Below are positions 26,290-34,958 of a DNA stretch of 64,000 nucleotides, piece by piece. Under the pieces are notes generated by a model. That model was not told where the DNA came from and did no database searches. It saw only the letters and a program-made list of their open reading frames with translations. The stretch covers positions 5,983,501-6,047,500 of the forward strand of contig NZ_CP146100.1 of NCBI RefSeq assembly GCF_037023755.1, given 5' to 3'. Position numbers and translations under genes: made by a program. Position 1 is the stretch's first letter. Each line of letters begins with the position of its first letter. The stretch is from Saccharopolyspora sp. SCSIO 74807. GTDB lineage: Bacteria; Actinomycetota; Actinomycetes; Mycobacteriales; Pseudonocardiaceae.

Positions 26290-27663
26290 TCAGCCTGCGA
26301 CCGGTTGCCGTCCGTTGAGCTGCGCGTCGACCTGCTCCAGCGTGCGACCGCGGGTTTCCGGCAACCGCCGGTGCAGGAACAGCAGGCCCAGCCCGCCCAG
26401 CGCCGCGTAGAGCCAGAACAGGCCGCTCGGGGTGATCGCGTTGATGGTCGTCAACACCGTCACCGAGATGAGCAGGTTCAGGATCCAGTGCGTCGCCAAG
26501 CCCGCGCTGCCCGCCTTCCCGCGCACTTCTGTCGGGAAGACCTCGCTGTTGACCAGCCACATCGCCAAGCCCAGGCTGGCCGAGAAGGACGCCTGGTAGA
26601 TCATCAGGAACGCCAGCAGCACCGCGGCCCACCCGCCCTGCAGATCGGTGAACGCATACACCGCACCGATCACCACGAGCGACAGCACGACCAGCCCCGT
26701 ACCACCGAGCACCAGCGGCCGCCGCCCGATCCGGTCGACCAGCATCAGACCCGCGAACGTGAACACCACGTTGGCGATGCCGAGACCCACCGACGACAGA
26801 ATGGCCGCCGACGCGCCGAATCCGGAGTCGGTGAGCAGTGTCGGCGTGTAGTACGTGACGGCGTTGACCCCGACGAGCTGGTTGGTGGCGGCCACGCCGA
26901 CGCCCAGCACGATGCCCGGGCGGAACCGCGAACCGAGCAGGTCGCGGAAGCTGTAGCGGCTCTCCGCGCGCATCGCGGCGGTGATCTCGGCGATCTCGGC
27001 GTCGACCGCGCCGCGGGCGCGCCCGCGCGAGAGCACTGCGCGTGCCTCGTCCTCCCGGCCTTGCGCGACCAGCCAGCGCGGGCTTTCCGGCAGCATCGGC
27101 AGCGCGATCAGCATGACCAGCGCGGGCACCGCCGCCACGGCGAGCATCCAGCGCCATGCCTGCGCATCGGCCAGCGCGTAGCCGGTCACGTAGGAGATCA
27201 GGATGCCGGAGGAGATCATCAACTGGTTCACCGAGACCAGCCGCCCGCGCTGTTCGGCGGGTGCGATCTCGGCGATGTAGGCGGGCACGGCGACCGACGC
27301 GGCACCGATCGCGAGCCCGAGCAGCACCCGGGCCACCAGCAGGACCGCGAGCGCGCCCGCGGTCCCGGACGCGACCGCGCCGACCAGGAACAGCACCGCC
27401 ACCCCGAGCAGGGTGCGGCGCCTGCCGACGCGATCCATGATCGCGCCGCCCGCCGCGACGCCGATGATCGCGCCGACCAGCAGCGAGGCGACCACGACCT
27501 CCTTGGACTGGTCGCCGAGCCCGAACTCCGGCCCGAGGTAGAGCAGCGCAGCGGAGATGATTCCGGTGTCGTAGCCGAACAGCAGCCCGCCGAAGGCCGC
27601 GATCACCGTTGCCCCTGCGCCCCGGCTCCGGCGCCGGTTCTCAACGACGGCGTTGTCGTTCAT
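26290..27663 (-). CDS. sugar porter family MFS transporter
   Basis: A 457-residue member of the sugar porter family. Signatures are GGLLFGYDTGIISAA in helix 1, DRVGRRRTLL, the PESPRWLVAQGR loop at the centre, DRIGRRPLVLGG in the second half, and PETRGRTLEQV at the C-terminus. It imports a monosaccharide or polyol with protons. It is divergent from a LacI regulator, and two palindromic operators 24 bp apart lie between them. With the two kinases and the aldolase it makes a complete uptake-to-cleavage pathway. Confidence 0.92.
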   Translation of the reverse strand: MNDNAVVENRRRSRGAGATVIAAFGGLLFGYDTGIISAALLYLGPEFGLGDQSKEVVVASLLVGAIIGVAAGGAIMDRVGRRRTLLGVAVLFLVGAVASGTAGALAVLLVARVLLGLAIGAASVAVPAYIAEIAPAEQRGRLVSVNQLMISSGILISYVTGYALADAQAWRWMLAVAAVPALVMLIALPMLPESPRWLVAQGREDEARAVLSRGRARGAVDAEIAEITAAMRAESRYSFRDLLGSRFRPGIVLGVGVAATNQLVGVNAVTYYTPTLLTDSGFGASAAILSSVGLGIANVVFTFAGLMLVDRIGRRPLVLGGTGLVVLSLVVIGAVYAFTDLQGGWAAVLLAFLMIYQASFSASLGLAMWLVNSEVFPTEVRGKAGSAGLATHWILNLLISVTVLTTINAITPSGLFWLYAALGGLGLLFLHRRLPETRGRTLEQVDAQLNGRQPVAG

Positions 27664-27971
27664 CCGTGATGACTCCCAAGTTTCGCCCCTGCCGCAGCAC
27701 GATCCGCGGCGCCGATCGGCCGGGCCGCGACGCCCGGCGGACGGCTGCTGCGCGCCGGCAGCCGTCCGCGCAGAGTAGACGTCTCCATGTCACCGATGTC
27801 AAGCTTCATCTAGTCACCGGTGTCACGGCGGTGTGTTCGTGGGACGCGGCGCTGAGCACCGGAGGCCGGATGCGGGCGTCGGACACCGCGGCCGCCGAGC
27901 GCGGATAGACTGCGCGCCGAAGCACCCCGTGCGCACCGCACGGTGATCCGTCGAAAGGTCCGGCCCGTTCC
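27664..27971. promoter_or_regulatory. divergent region of sugar porter and LacI genes, 308 bp
   Basis: Promoters for both directions are expected here. The only clear structure is the operator pair at 27788-27801 and 27812-27825. Confidence 0.6.
27788..27825. promoter_or_regulatory. LacI-type operator pair
   Basis: TGTCACCGATGTCA (27788-27801) and AGTCACCGGTGTCA (27812-27825) begin 24 bp apart. Both approximate the palindrome TGACACCGGTGTCA with the central CG expected of LacI-family sites. The same pair with the same spacing occurs before the FGGY kinase. Confidence 0.72.
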
Positions 27972-28958
27972 ATGACCACGATGCGAGACGTCGCCGCACT
28001 CGCCGGAGTGAGCGCGAAAACGGTGTCGCGCGTGTTCAACGACGACGAGCACGTGCTGCCCGAGACCCGCACGCGCGTCGAACTGGCGCTGCGCGAGCTC
28101 AACTACGTGCCGAACGCCGTGGCGACCACGTTCCGCACCGGACGCGCCCCGGTCGTCGGCGTGGTCGTGCCCGACATGCTCGACCCGTTCTTCGGAGCCG
28201 TCGCCGAGTCGGTCAACCGGGTCGCGGTCGAACACGGCATGTCCACAGTGGTCACGAGCACCGGCGACGGGTCGCAGCGCGAAGGCGATCTCGTGCAGCA
28301 ATTGCTCGGGCAGTCGCTGAGCGGGCTGGTCATCGCGCCGGTCGCCACCGACAACTCCTACCTGGCCCGCTGGCGCGACCGACTGCCCATCGTGTTCGTC
28401 GACCGCGCCCCGGTCGGCGTGGCCGCCGACTCGTTCCTGGAGGACGACAAGGGCGGCGCGCACCTGGCGGTGCAGCACCTGATCGCGCGGGGACACGAGC
28501 GGATCGCCTTCGTCGCCGACATCGCCGAGGTGCAGACCAGCCGCAACCGGCTGCTCGGCTATCGGGGCGCGCTCCAGGCGCACGGCCTGCCGCGCCGCGA
28601 GGATTACGAGGTCTTCGGCGCGCTGGACCGCGCGGGAGCGGCGGAGATCGTGCAGCGGCTGGCCGCGCTGCCCACGCCGCCGACCGCGATCTTCTCCTCC
28701 AACGCCCGCAGCAGCATGGTGCTCGCTCCGGTGCTGCGCGATCGCCGCTTCGCCTTCGTCGGCTTCGGCGACTTCCCGATGGCCGACCTGCTCACGCCCG
28801 CGCTGACGGTCGTGGACCAGGACCCCGCGCTGCTCGGCGAGCACGCGGCCCGGCGGGTGTTCGACCGGCTGGAGCACCCGAACCGGCGGTTCCGCCGCAA
28901 GACGGTGCTGCCGGTCGGCCTGGTCGAGCGCGAGTCCTGCTTCCCGCCCGCGAGCTGA
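27972..28958 (+). CDS. LacI-family transcriptional regulator
   Basis: A 328-residue LacI repressor. The N-terminal HTH is TMRDVAALAGVSAKTVSRVFN, with the hinge helix around residues 48-58. The periplasmic-binding-like sensor domain follows: VVGVVVPDMLDPFFGAVAE, GLVIAPVATD, HLIARGHERIAFV and near the end FVGFGDFPMADLLTP. It presumably binds the transported sugar or a phosphorylated intermediate and controls the sugar porter and kinase promoters through the paired operators. It converges on the small kinase gene with a 10-bp gap. Confidence 0.93.
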   Translation: MTTMRDVAALAGVSAKTVSRVFNDDEHVLPETRTRVELALRELNYVPNAVATTFRTGRAPVVGVVVPDMLDPFFGAVAESVNRVAVEHGMSTVVTSTGDGSQREGDLVQQLLGQSLSGLVIAPVATDNSYLARWRDRLPIVFVDRAPVGVAADSFLEDDKGGAHLAVQHLIARGHERIAFVADIAEVQTSRNRLLGYRGALQAHGLPRREDYEVFGALDRAGAAEIVQRLAALPTPPTAIFSSNARSSMVLAPVLRDRRFAFVGFGDFPMADLLTPALTVVDQDPALLGEHAARRVFDRLEHPNRRFRRKTVLPVGLVERESCFPPAS

Positions 28959-28968
28959 CGGAGGCGGC

Positions 28969-29532
28969 TCACTCAGGGTCCGCCGGCGTTCGGTGGTCGA
29001 GCGCGCGCAGGACGCGGAATCGTTGCTGCGCCGGGGAAAGCTCCGCGTCGATCGCGATGTGCGGTACCGCGGGCGACGGTGGCGCGGCGGTGCTGGGCCG
29101 GTGCGCGTCCCGGTCGGCCCCGCGGCCTGCGCGCCGAGCCGCGAACAGCTCCGGATCGCCTTGCAGGTGGACCAGGTGCAGTTCTGCGGGCGCGACGGAC
29201 CGCACCAGCTCTGTCCACTCCGGACCGCCGGTGAGTTCCGCGGTGAACGGAGCGGCGAGGACGGCGGAGCCTGCGGTCGAGATCACTTCGGCGGCGGTCG
29301 CCCGCAGGGCCGCGTAGCGCGCCGCGCGGATGTCGTCCGCGCGCGGATGCGTGAGCCAGTGCTCGTCGAAAACCGGCCCGTGCAGGCGATCCAGCAGCGG
29401 CGTGCTGAGCGTGTCGAGGTCCAGCAGCGGTAGCCGGAGCGCCTCGGCGAGCGTCCGGCCGAGCGTGGACTTCCCGCTCCCGGCGGGGCCCGCGACCGCG
29501 ATCACCACGGCGGATCCGTTTGACAGCAGCAC
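28969..29532 (-). CDS. small P-loop kinase, gluconokinase/nucleoside-kinase-like
   Basis: About 187 residues with Walker A AGPAGSGKSTLGRTLAE at the N-terminus and DLDTLSTPLLDRL as the acidic second motif. Downstream, the LHLQGDPELFAARRAGR segment is reminiscent of the gluconokinase/shikimate kinase lid. It likely phosphorylates a small metabolite from the sugar pathway. GTG 29532 is preferred; the in-frame ATG at 29583 overlaps an operator. Its promoter is shared with the divergent FGGY kinase, so the two kinases are co-controlled. A function unrelated to sugars is possible but the context argues against it. Confidence 0.75.
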   Translation of the reverse strand: MLLSNGSAVVIAVAGPAGSGKSTLGRTLAEALRLPLLDLDTLSTPLLDRLHGPVFDEHWLTHPRADDIRAARYAALRATAAEVISTAGSAVLAAPFTAELTGGPEWTELVRSVAPAELHLVHLQGDPELFAARRAGRGADRDAHRPSTAAPPSPAVPHIAIDAELSPAQQRFRVLRALDHRTPADPE

Positions 29533-29558
29533 GTCATGGTCCCGATGATAACCACTCA

Positions 29559-29596
29559 AGTCACCGGTGACATAGTCGTACATGACACCGGAGTCA
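29559..29596. promoter_or_regulatory. LacI-type operator pair before the kinases
   Basis: AGTCACCGGTGACA (29559-29572) and TGACACCGGAGTCA (29583-29596) begin 24 bp apart, matching motif and spacing of the pair at 27788-27825. They lie in the 87-bp gap between the divergent kinase genes and support the later start (29620) for the FGGY kinase. Confidence 0.72.
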
Positions 29597-29619
29597 TGCG
29601 CGGACGGAAGGACGGGCGG

Positions 29620-30957
29620 ATGGGCGGCAGGCTCGTGGCGGGCGTCGACCTCGGCAGCACCGGGATCAAGATGCTCGTCGTCGACGAGGACGGGACCGAG
29701 CTCGTGCTCGAGGAGATCCCGACACCCTGGCGTCCAGGACCCGGCGGGACCGCCGACCTCCCGGCCGAGCGGTTGGTCACCGCCCTGCACCGGCTGGTCC
29801 GGGGCGCGGCCGACCGGCTCACCGGCCGCCGGATCGAGGCGATCGCGATCGCGGGCATGGGCGAAAGCGGTGTGCTGCTCGACGCGGCGGGACGAGCCGC
29901 GGCCCCCGCGTTCGCCTGGTTCGACCCGCGCGGCGCGGAGCAGGTGCGGGCGTTGCCCGAACCGATCCGCGCCGAGTTCGCCGGGCGGACCGGACTACCC
30001 CTCGGCGCGCAGACATCGGCGGCCAAGCTCGCGCACCTGCGCGACGGCGGGCTGCGGCCGCACGGGCACCGCTGGCTGAACCTGCCCGAGTTCGCCGCCA
30101 CCGTGCTGGGCGGCAGGCCGTCGCTGGAGGCGTCGCTGACCTCGCGCACCGGCTTACTCGACCAGGACACCGGCGAACCGTGGGACGCGATGCTCGCCGA
30201 GCTCGGTGCCTCGCGCGAGCTGCTGCTGCCGATCGAACCCGCGGGCACGGATCTCGGCGCGGTCGCGGACCGATTCCCGGCCGCCGTCGCCGGTGCGCGG
30301 ATCACCGTGGCCGGTCACGACCACCTAGTGGCGGCCGAGGCCGGCGGCGCCATCCGGCCGGATCAGTACCACGTGTCGATGGGCACTGCGGAGGTCCTGC
30401 TGCGGGTGGTCGACGCCCCGCTCGGCTACGCCGCCCGCGCCCGCCTGGCCGGGCACCTCATCAACGAGGTCCGGCACGTCGTGCCGGGCAAGCACGTGCT
30501 GGTCGCCGGGGTGAAGACCGGGCTGCTGCTGCGGCGTGCGCTGGAGACCTCCGGCATCACCGACCGGGCGGGCCGCGACCGGCTCGACGCCGCCGTGATG
30601 CACCTGCCCTACGAGGGCGCGCTGCCAGCGGGCGGGCTCTCGGTCTCCGGTGCCCGCAACGACGACGGCGAGCTCGCGCTGACCGTGCGCACCGACGGCG
30701 CGACGCCCGCCGAGATCTTCGGCGCGGTCCTGCGGCACAGCAACGACGAGATCAGCGAGCTGATCGCCGCGATCGACCGCGAGCTGCCGCCCGCGAGCTC
30801 GGCGACGCTCACCGGCGGCTGGGCGGACATGCGCAGCGTCCGCCGCGCCCGGGAACGCGTGCTGCCGCGGATCTCCGCATCCGAACGCTCGCAGGAGACC
30901 GCGTTCGGCGCCGCCCGGATCGCCTCGCGCCTGCTTCCGGCTGATCGCGCGGCCTGA
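29620..30957 (+). CDS. FGGY-family carbohydrate kinase
   Basis: A 445-residue sugar kinase of the FGGY/hexokinase-actin fold. The ATP phosphate-1 motif is GVDLGSTGIKMLVVDEDG at the N-terminus, and GHDHLVAAEAGGAIRPDQYHVSMGT marks the second domain. FGGY kinases phosphorylate xylulose, ribulose, rhamnulose, gluconate, glycerol and others; this one cannot be placed by eye. ATG 29620 is preceded by GGAAGGAC; longer starts would overlap the operators. It is 89 bp upstream of the LacD-like aldolase in the same direction, probably one operon, and divergent from the small P-loop kinase. Confidence 0.88.
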   Translation: MGGRLVAGVDLGSTGIKMLVVDEDGTELVLEEIPTPWRPGPGGTADLPAERLVTALHRLVRGAADRLTGRRIEAIAIAGMGESGVLLDAAGRAAAPAFAWFDPRGAEQVRALPEPIRAEFAGRTGLPLGAQTSAAKLAHLRDGGLRPHGHRWLNLPEFAATVLGGRPSLEASLTSRTGLLDQDTGEPWDAMLAELGASRELLLPIEPAGTDLGAVADRFPAAVAGARITVAGHDHLVAAEAGGAIRPDQYHVSMGTAEVLLRVVDAPLGYAARARLAGHLINEVRHVVPGKHVLVAGVKTGLLLRRALETSGITDRAGRDRLDAAVMHLPYEGALPAGGLSVSGARNDDGELALTVRTDGATPAEIFGAVLRHSNDEISELIAAIDRELPPASSATLTGGWADMRSVRRARERVLPRISASERSQETAFGAARIASRLLPADRAA

Positions 30958-31046
30958 GCACCCCGGCCTGAAGACCCGGCCCGCGGACTCCGACCTGATC
31001 TCCCCGGGCCGACCGCACCCGAACCCGCAACGCAGGAGGAACACCG

Positions 31047-31925
31047 ATGAACGCACTGACGACGCCCGAACGCCGGGGCCTGGCGACGATCTCCACCCCG
31101 GCGGGCCGGATGCTGATCGTCGCCGCCGACCAGCGCAACGGCATGAAGGCCGCGATGAAGGACGCACCGGAGGCCGGCATCAGCGCCGGTGAGCTGGCGC
31201 AGGCCAAGGCCGACCTCGTCCGGTTCCTCGCCAACCGGGCGCCTGCCATCCTGCTCGACGCCGAGGTCGCGCTGCCCGGCGTGGTCGACGACGGCACGCT
31301 CGCGCGGGACACCGGCCTGGTCGTCGGCATGGACGCGTCCGGCTACGAGACCGTCGAGGGCTTGCGCCACACGCGCTACGTGGACGGCGTGACGGCGCGC
31401 CGCGTCCGCGACCTCGGTGGCGATGTCGCGAAGATGCTCTTCTACACCCGCCCGGACCGCCAGGGCCCGGAATCGTTGGTGGCGCAGCAGATTCGCGACC
31501 TGGTGCGGGAGTGCGCGGACGAGGGCGTGCTGCTGATCGTCGAGCTGCTCACCTACCAGCTCGACGACGAGTCGGACGAAGCCTACGCGGCCGCGTTCCC
31601 GAAGCTGGTCGCCGATGGCGCGCGGCTGGCCGTGGAGTGCGGAGCGAAGGTGCTGAAGCTGCAGTACCCGGGCTCGGCCGAGGCGTGCGCCGCGGTGACC
31701 GAAGCCGCCGCCGGGGTGCCGTGGGCGGTGCTGTCGGCCGGAGTAGACCACGAAACGTTCGTCGGCCAGGTCAAGGTCGCGGTCGACAACGGTGCAGGTG
31801 GTGCGATGGCCGGGCGTTCACTGTGGAAGGACAGCCTCTCGGTCAGCCACGACGTCCGCGGTCGGCAGCTCACCGAGCGGGCGCTGCCGCGGTTGCGGGA
31901 ACTCGAAGCCGCAGTCGACGCGTAG
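31047..31925 (+). CDS. LacD/YihT-like class I aldolase
   Basis: A 292-residue aldolase of the tagatose-bisphosphate (LacD) / sulfofructose-phosphate (YihT) aldolase group. Landmarks are LIVAADQRNGMK near the N-terminus, VELLTYQL, the Schiff-base lysine region AKVLKLQYPG, and PWAVLSAGVDHETFVGQV followed by GAGGAMAGRSLWKDS. It splits a ketose phosphate into DHAP and an aldehyde. ATG 31047 has a strong CAGGAGGAA. It follows the FGGY kinase and probably acts on its product or on a bisphosphate made with the second kinase. The sulfosugar role is not favoured because no sulfosugar isomerase, reductase or PfkB-type kinase is near. Confidence 0.85.
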   Translation: MNALTTPERRGLATISTPAGRMLIVAADQRNGMKAAMKDAPEAGISAGELAQAKADLVRFLANRAPAILLDAEVALPGVVDDGTLARDTGLVVGMDASGYETVEGLRHTRYVDGVTARRVRDLGGDVAKMLFYTRPDRQGPESLVAQQIRDLVRECADEGVLLIVELLTYQLDDESDEAYAAAFPKLVADGARLAVECGAKVLKLQYPGSAEACAAVTEAAAGVPWAVLSAGVDHETFVGQVKVAVDNGAGGAMAGRSLWKDSLSVSHDVRGRQLTERALPRLRELEAAVDA

Positions 31926-32040
31926 CGGGCCGGGAGCGCACCGGCACCGTCGGCACCGGTGCGCTGCGCGGCGAAGCGTCTCGCCGCCTTTCCCCGCCGG
32001 CTGCTGGAGATTCCGCAGCAGCGGTCATCGGCGTCGGCGG

Positions 32041-33579
32041 TCAGCCGCCCGATCCGAGCCTGCTCTTGATGTCGGGCTTGAGCACCTTCCCGATCTTCGA
32101 CCGCGGCAGGTCCGGCCAGATGTCGAGCCGCTTCGGCGCCTTCACGCTGCCGAGACGTTCCTTGACGAAAGCCGTCAGCTCGTGCGGCGTCGCCTGCTGC
32201 GCGGCGCGCAGCTGCACGACCGCCGTCACCTGCTCGCCCCACTTCTCGTCGGGCAGGCCGACCACCGCGGCGTCCTGCACCGCGGGGTGCGCCAGCAGCG
32301 CTTGCTCCACCTCGGCCGAGTACACGTTGAACCCACCGGTGATGATCATGTCCTTGGCGCGGTCGACGATGTAGAGGAAGCCGTCCTCGTCCAGGTAGCC
32401 GATGTCGCCGGTGTGGTGCCACCCGTGCTCGCTCACCTCCGCAGTGGCCTCGGGATCGTTGTGGTAACCCGCCATGACCAGCGGCCCGCGCACCACGACC
32501 TCGCCCCGCTGGCCCCTCGACAGCGGGGTGCCGGCCGCGTCCAGCACGGCGACCTGGGTCAGCGGGGTCGGGCGCCCCGCCGAAGTGAGCCGTTCGGTGG
32601 CGATCGACCCGTCCGGGCGGAAGTGCTCGGCCGGGGCGAGCGTCGAGATCATGTTCGGCGCCTCGGTCTGGCCGAACAGCTGCCCGAGCACCGGCCCGAT
32701 CCTGCTCAGCGCCTCCCGCAGGCGCGCCGGAGACATGGGAGCGGCGCCGTACCAGAGGCACCGCAGCGACTCCAGGTCCGCCGAATCGAGATCGGGGTGC
32801 TCCAGCAACCCGTAGATCACCGTCGGCGGCAGGAACGCGTGCGTGATGCGGTGCCGCTCGACGAGCCGCAGGAACTCGCCCAGGTCCGGGCTCGGCATGA
32901 TGACGACTTCGCCGCCGAGCGCCATGATCGGGAAGGTGAGCACACCCGCGGAATGGGTCAGCGGCGCGAGCGCGAGGTACCGCGGCCGTTCGCCGAACGG
33001 GTAGCTCACCAGCGTCATCGCGGTCGCGGTCGCCATGTTGGTGCCGGTCAGCCGAACGCCCTTCGGCCTCCCCGTCGTGCCACCGGTTCCCGCGAGCATG
33101 GCGAGCTGATCGCCGGTGCGCGAGACCGCGGCCGGCTGCCGCTGGTGGCGTTCGACCCACGCGTCGAAGCTCTCGGCGCCGTCGGCTTCGCCGTCGAGGC
33201 ACACCAGGGTGGTCAGCTCCGGCAGCTCGCCGCGGATCCGCTCCACGAGCGGGGCGAACTTCTGCTGGAAGAACAGGCAGCGGCAGCCGAACATCTCCAG
33301 CAGCTGCCGGTTCTCGGCCGCCTCGTTGCGCGGATTGACCGGGCACCACACCGCTCCCGCGCGGGAAACGCCGAACACGCAGGTGAGCGCGAGCGGGTCG
33401 TTCGCCGACAACACCGCCACCCGGTCGCCTTCGCCGATCCCGGAGCCTTGCAGCGCCCCCGCGATCCGCCGGGACAGCTGCTGCACCTGCGCATAGGTGC
33501 GCGTTTCACCGTTGGTCGTCAAGCAGGGCTGATCGCCTCCGAGGGAGGCGCCCTTGTCCAAGTAGTCGGCCAGCTGCAT
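32041..33579 (-). CDS. acyl-CoA synthetase / AMP-dependent ligase
   Basis: A 512-residue ANL-superfamily ligase that activates a carboxylic acid as its adenylate and then CoA ester. The P-loop is AGTGGTTGRPKGVRL; LFGQTEAP is motif A5-like; HTGDIGYLDEDGFLYIVDRAKD carries the adenylate aspartate and hinge; the catalytic lysine is in SKIGKVLKPDIK. The acid cannot be predicted from sequence alone. It is the last gene of an operon after the saccharopine-dehydrogenase-like gene (64-bp gap), and ATG 33579 is preceded by GAGGTAG. The context suggests degradation of an alicyclic or branched acid. Confidence 0.9.
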   Translation of the reverse strand: MQLADYLDKGASLGGDQPCLTTNGETRTYAQVQQLSRRIAGALQGSGIGEGDRVAVLSANDPLALTCVFGVSRAGAVWCPVNPRNEAAENRQLLEMFGCRCLFFQQKFAPLVERIRGELPELTTLVCLDGEADGAESFDAWVERHQRQPAAVSRTGDQLAMLAGTGGTTGRPKGVRLTGTNMATATAMTLVSYPFGERPRYLALAPLTHSAGVLTFPIMALGGEVVIMPSPDLGEFLRLVERHRITHAFLPPTVIYGLLEHPDLDSADLESLRCLWYGAAPMSPARLREALSRIGPVLGQLFGQTEAPNMISTLAPAEHFRPDGSIATERLTSAGRPTPLTQVAVLDAAGTPLSRGQRGEVVVRGPLVMAGYHNDPEATAEVSEHGWHHTGDIGYLDEDGFLYIVDRAKDMIITGGFNVYSAEVEQALLAHPAVQDAAVVGLPDEKWGEQVTAVVQLRAAQQATPHELTAFVKERLGSVKAPKRLDIWPDLPRSKIGKVLKPDIKSRLGSGG

Positions 33580-33643
33580 CGCTACCTCGAAACGGGGGTC
33601 GCCGGTGCGCCGGCCGGCACGCGTGGCGGCCGGCGCACCCGGA

Positions 33644-34771
33644 TCACTGGTGGACTTCCAGAATCGGCTCGAGCACCAAGCCGAACGCGCGCAGCGTGCC
33701 CAGCAGCTCCCGGTGCCCGAAGGCCTGGCAGCTGGAGGCGAACCCGGTCTTGCGCGGCGGCTGCTGCAGCAGTTCCGCGGCCGCGTGCACGTTCATCAGG
33801 GCGGTCTGCTTGTAGTTGCAGTTGCCGTGGATCACGCAGTGCGCGCGGCCCAGCGGCCCCGAGGCGTAGACCGAGTCGAGCGAGGTGTTGATGCGCGGGT
33901 TCTCCCGCGGCGGCATCTCACTGCGCACCTCGGCCGATGTCGCATCGATGACCCGGTACTTCTCCGCCGTGGACAGGCCTTCCATCTGCTGCAGCGCGGA
34001 GCTGACGATCTGCGGGACGGCCTGCATCAGCGGGCGGTTGAACACGCCGCCGAGCGCGCGCACGTTGGCCACTCGCGGATCGTTCTTGAACCACACCGGA
34101 TGCGAGGTGCCGCCCCACGGCAACGCGAGACCGAGCTCGTGCTGGCCGGGAACGGACAACTCGGTGGGCCACCCCTCCGCGGGCCAGGCCGCGTATTCGT
34201 TCTGCTCGAGGTAGTACGCCTCGGCGAACGCCGCGTTGGTGAGGATCGTGTTGGTCGAGGCGACCGTGGGATAGCCCTTCCAGAACACCTCGATGTCGAG
34301 GGTGTCCAGGCCGGGCGTTTCCAGGCAGATGTTGGCCGCGATCTCGCCGATGCTGTACATCTGCGCCAGCCCCGGGGTGAGCAGCAGCCCCCGCGCGGCG
34401 AACTCGGCGCCCCAGCGCTGCTCGGCGTCGATCATCCAGTTCTGCTCGCCGTTGGTGTCGGTGTAGTGCGCGCCGATGTCCAGGCACGCCTGCGCGACCT
34501 CGTGCCCGTAGCGGGCGAAGGGGCCGACGGTGTTGAGCACGACCGAGGCACCCCGGAACCGCTCGGCCAGCGCCGCTGCGGTGTGCTCGACCTCGGCGAC
34601 CTCGTACTCGACGGTCTCGATGCCGGGCACCGCGGCGACGGCGTCGGCGACGCGCTGGTGGTTCCGGCCCGCGGCCAGGAACGGGATGTTGTACTCGCGC
34701 AGGTACTCGCAGATCAGCCGCCCGGTGTAGCCGGATGCGCCGTAGACGACAACGCGCTTGTCAGTGGCCAC
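33644..34771 (-). CDS. saccharopine dehydrogenase-like NAD(P)-binding protein
   Basis: A 375-residue protein with an N-terminal Rossmann fold, VVVYGASGYTGRLICEYL, typical of the saccharopine dehydrogenase NADP-binding group; NTVGPFARYGHEVAQACLDIGAHYTDTNGE is also diagnostic of that group. The C-terminal part (SGPLGRAHCVIHGNCNYKQT) resembles a DUF5938-like domain. It is likely an oxidoreductase but not a true saccharopine dehydrogenase. GTG 34771 follows GGAAGGAAG. It lies between an SDR gene, separated by the dispersed repeat, and an acyl-CoA ligase on the same strand. Confidence 0.8.
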   Translation of the reverse strand: MATDKRVVVYGASGYTGRLICEYLREYNIPFLAAGRNHQRVADAVAAVPGIETVEYEVAEVEHTAAALAERFRGASVVLNTVGPFARYGHEVAQACLDIGAHYTDTNGEQNWMIDAEQRWGAEFAARGLLLTPGLAQMYSIGEIAANICLETPGLDTLDIEVFWKGYPTVASTNTILTNAAFAEAYYLEQNEYAAWPAEGWPTELSVPGQHELGLALPWGGTSHPVWFKNDPRVANVRALGGVFNRPLMQAVPQIVSSALQQMEGLSTAEKYRVIDATSAEVRSEMPPRENPRINTSLDSVYASGPLGRAHCVIHGNCNYKQTALMNVHAAAELLQQPPRKTGFASSCQAFGHRELLGTLRAFGLVLEPILEVHQ

Positions 34772-34804
34772 GAAAAACTTCCTTCCGTACTGGGTTCTTT
34801 TAAG

Positions 34805-34902
34805 AAGCGGCGTCAGCCGCTTGCGGTGCGCGAGGACTCAGGCCGAACACCGGCGGGTTCTCAGGCGTCTTCTGGCGAGGACAGCGCCGACGCCGCGTAG
34901 GG
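34805..34902 (-). repeat. dispersed structured element, copy 2
   Basis: On the minus strand: a 50-nt core (34902 to 34853), 30 nt, then the hairpin AAGCGGC-N4-GCCGCTT (34822 to 34805). Layout and core match copy 1 at 20134-20232. It fills the 187-bp gap between the SDR and saccharopine-dehydrogenase-like genes, read in the same direction as both. Confidence 0.75.
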
Positions 34903-34958
34903 AGTACGCAAACCGCTTCCTAAACACTCCTTATGTGAAACTCGCTTCGCGGAACCGG

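Noticed and set aside
31047-31925. Sulfoquinovose (YihT) pathway assignment for the aldolase
   Set aside because: No sulfosugar isomerase, PfkB-type kinase or sulfolactaldehyde reductase lies nearby; only family-level similarity.
33644-34771. True saccharopine dehydrogenase of lysine metabolism
   Set aside because: Only the NAD(P)-binding part and a family-specific C-terminus match; the operon contains a ligase and an SDR, not lysine genes.
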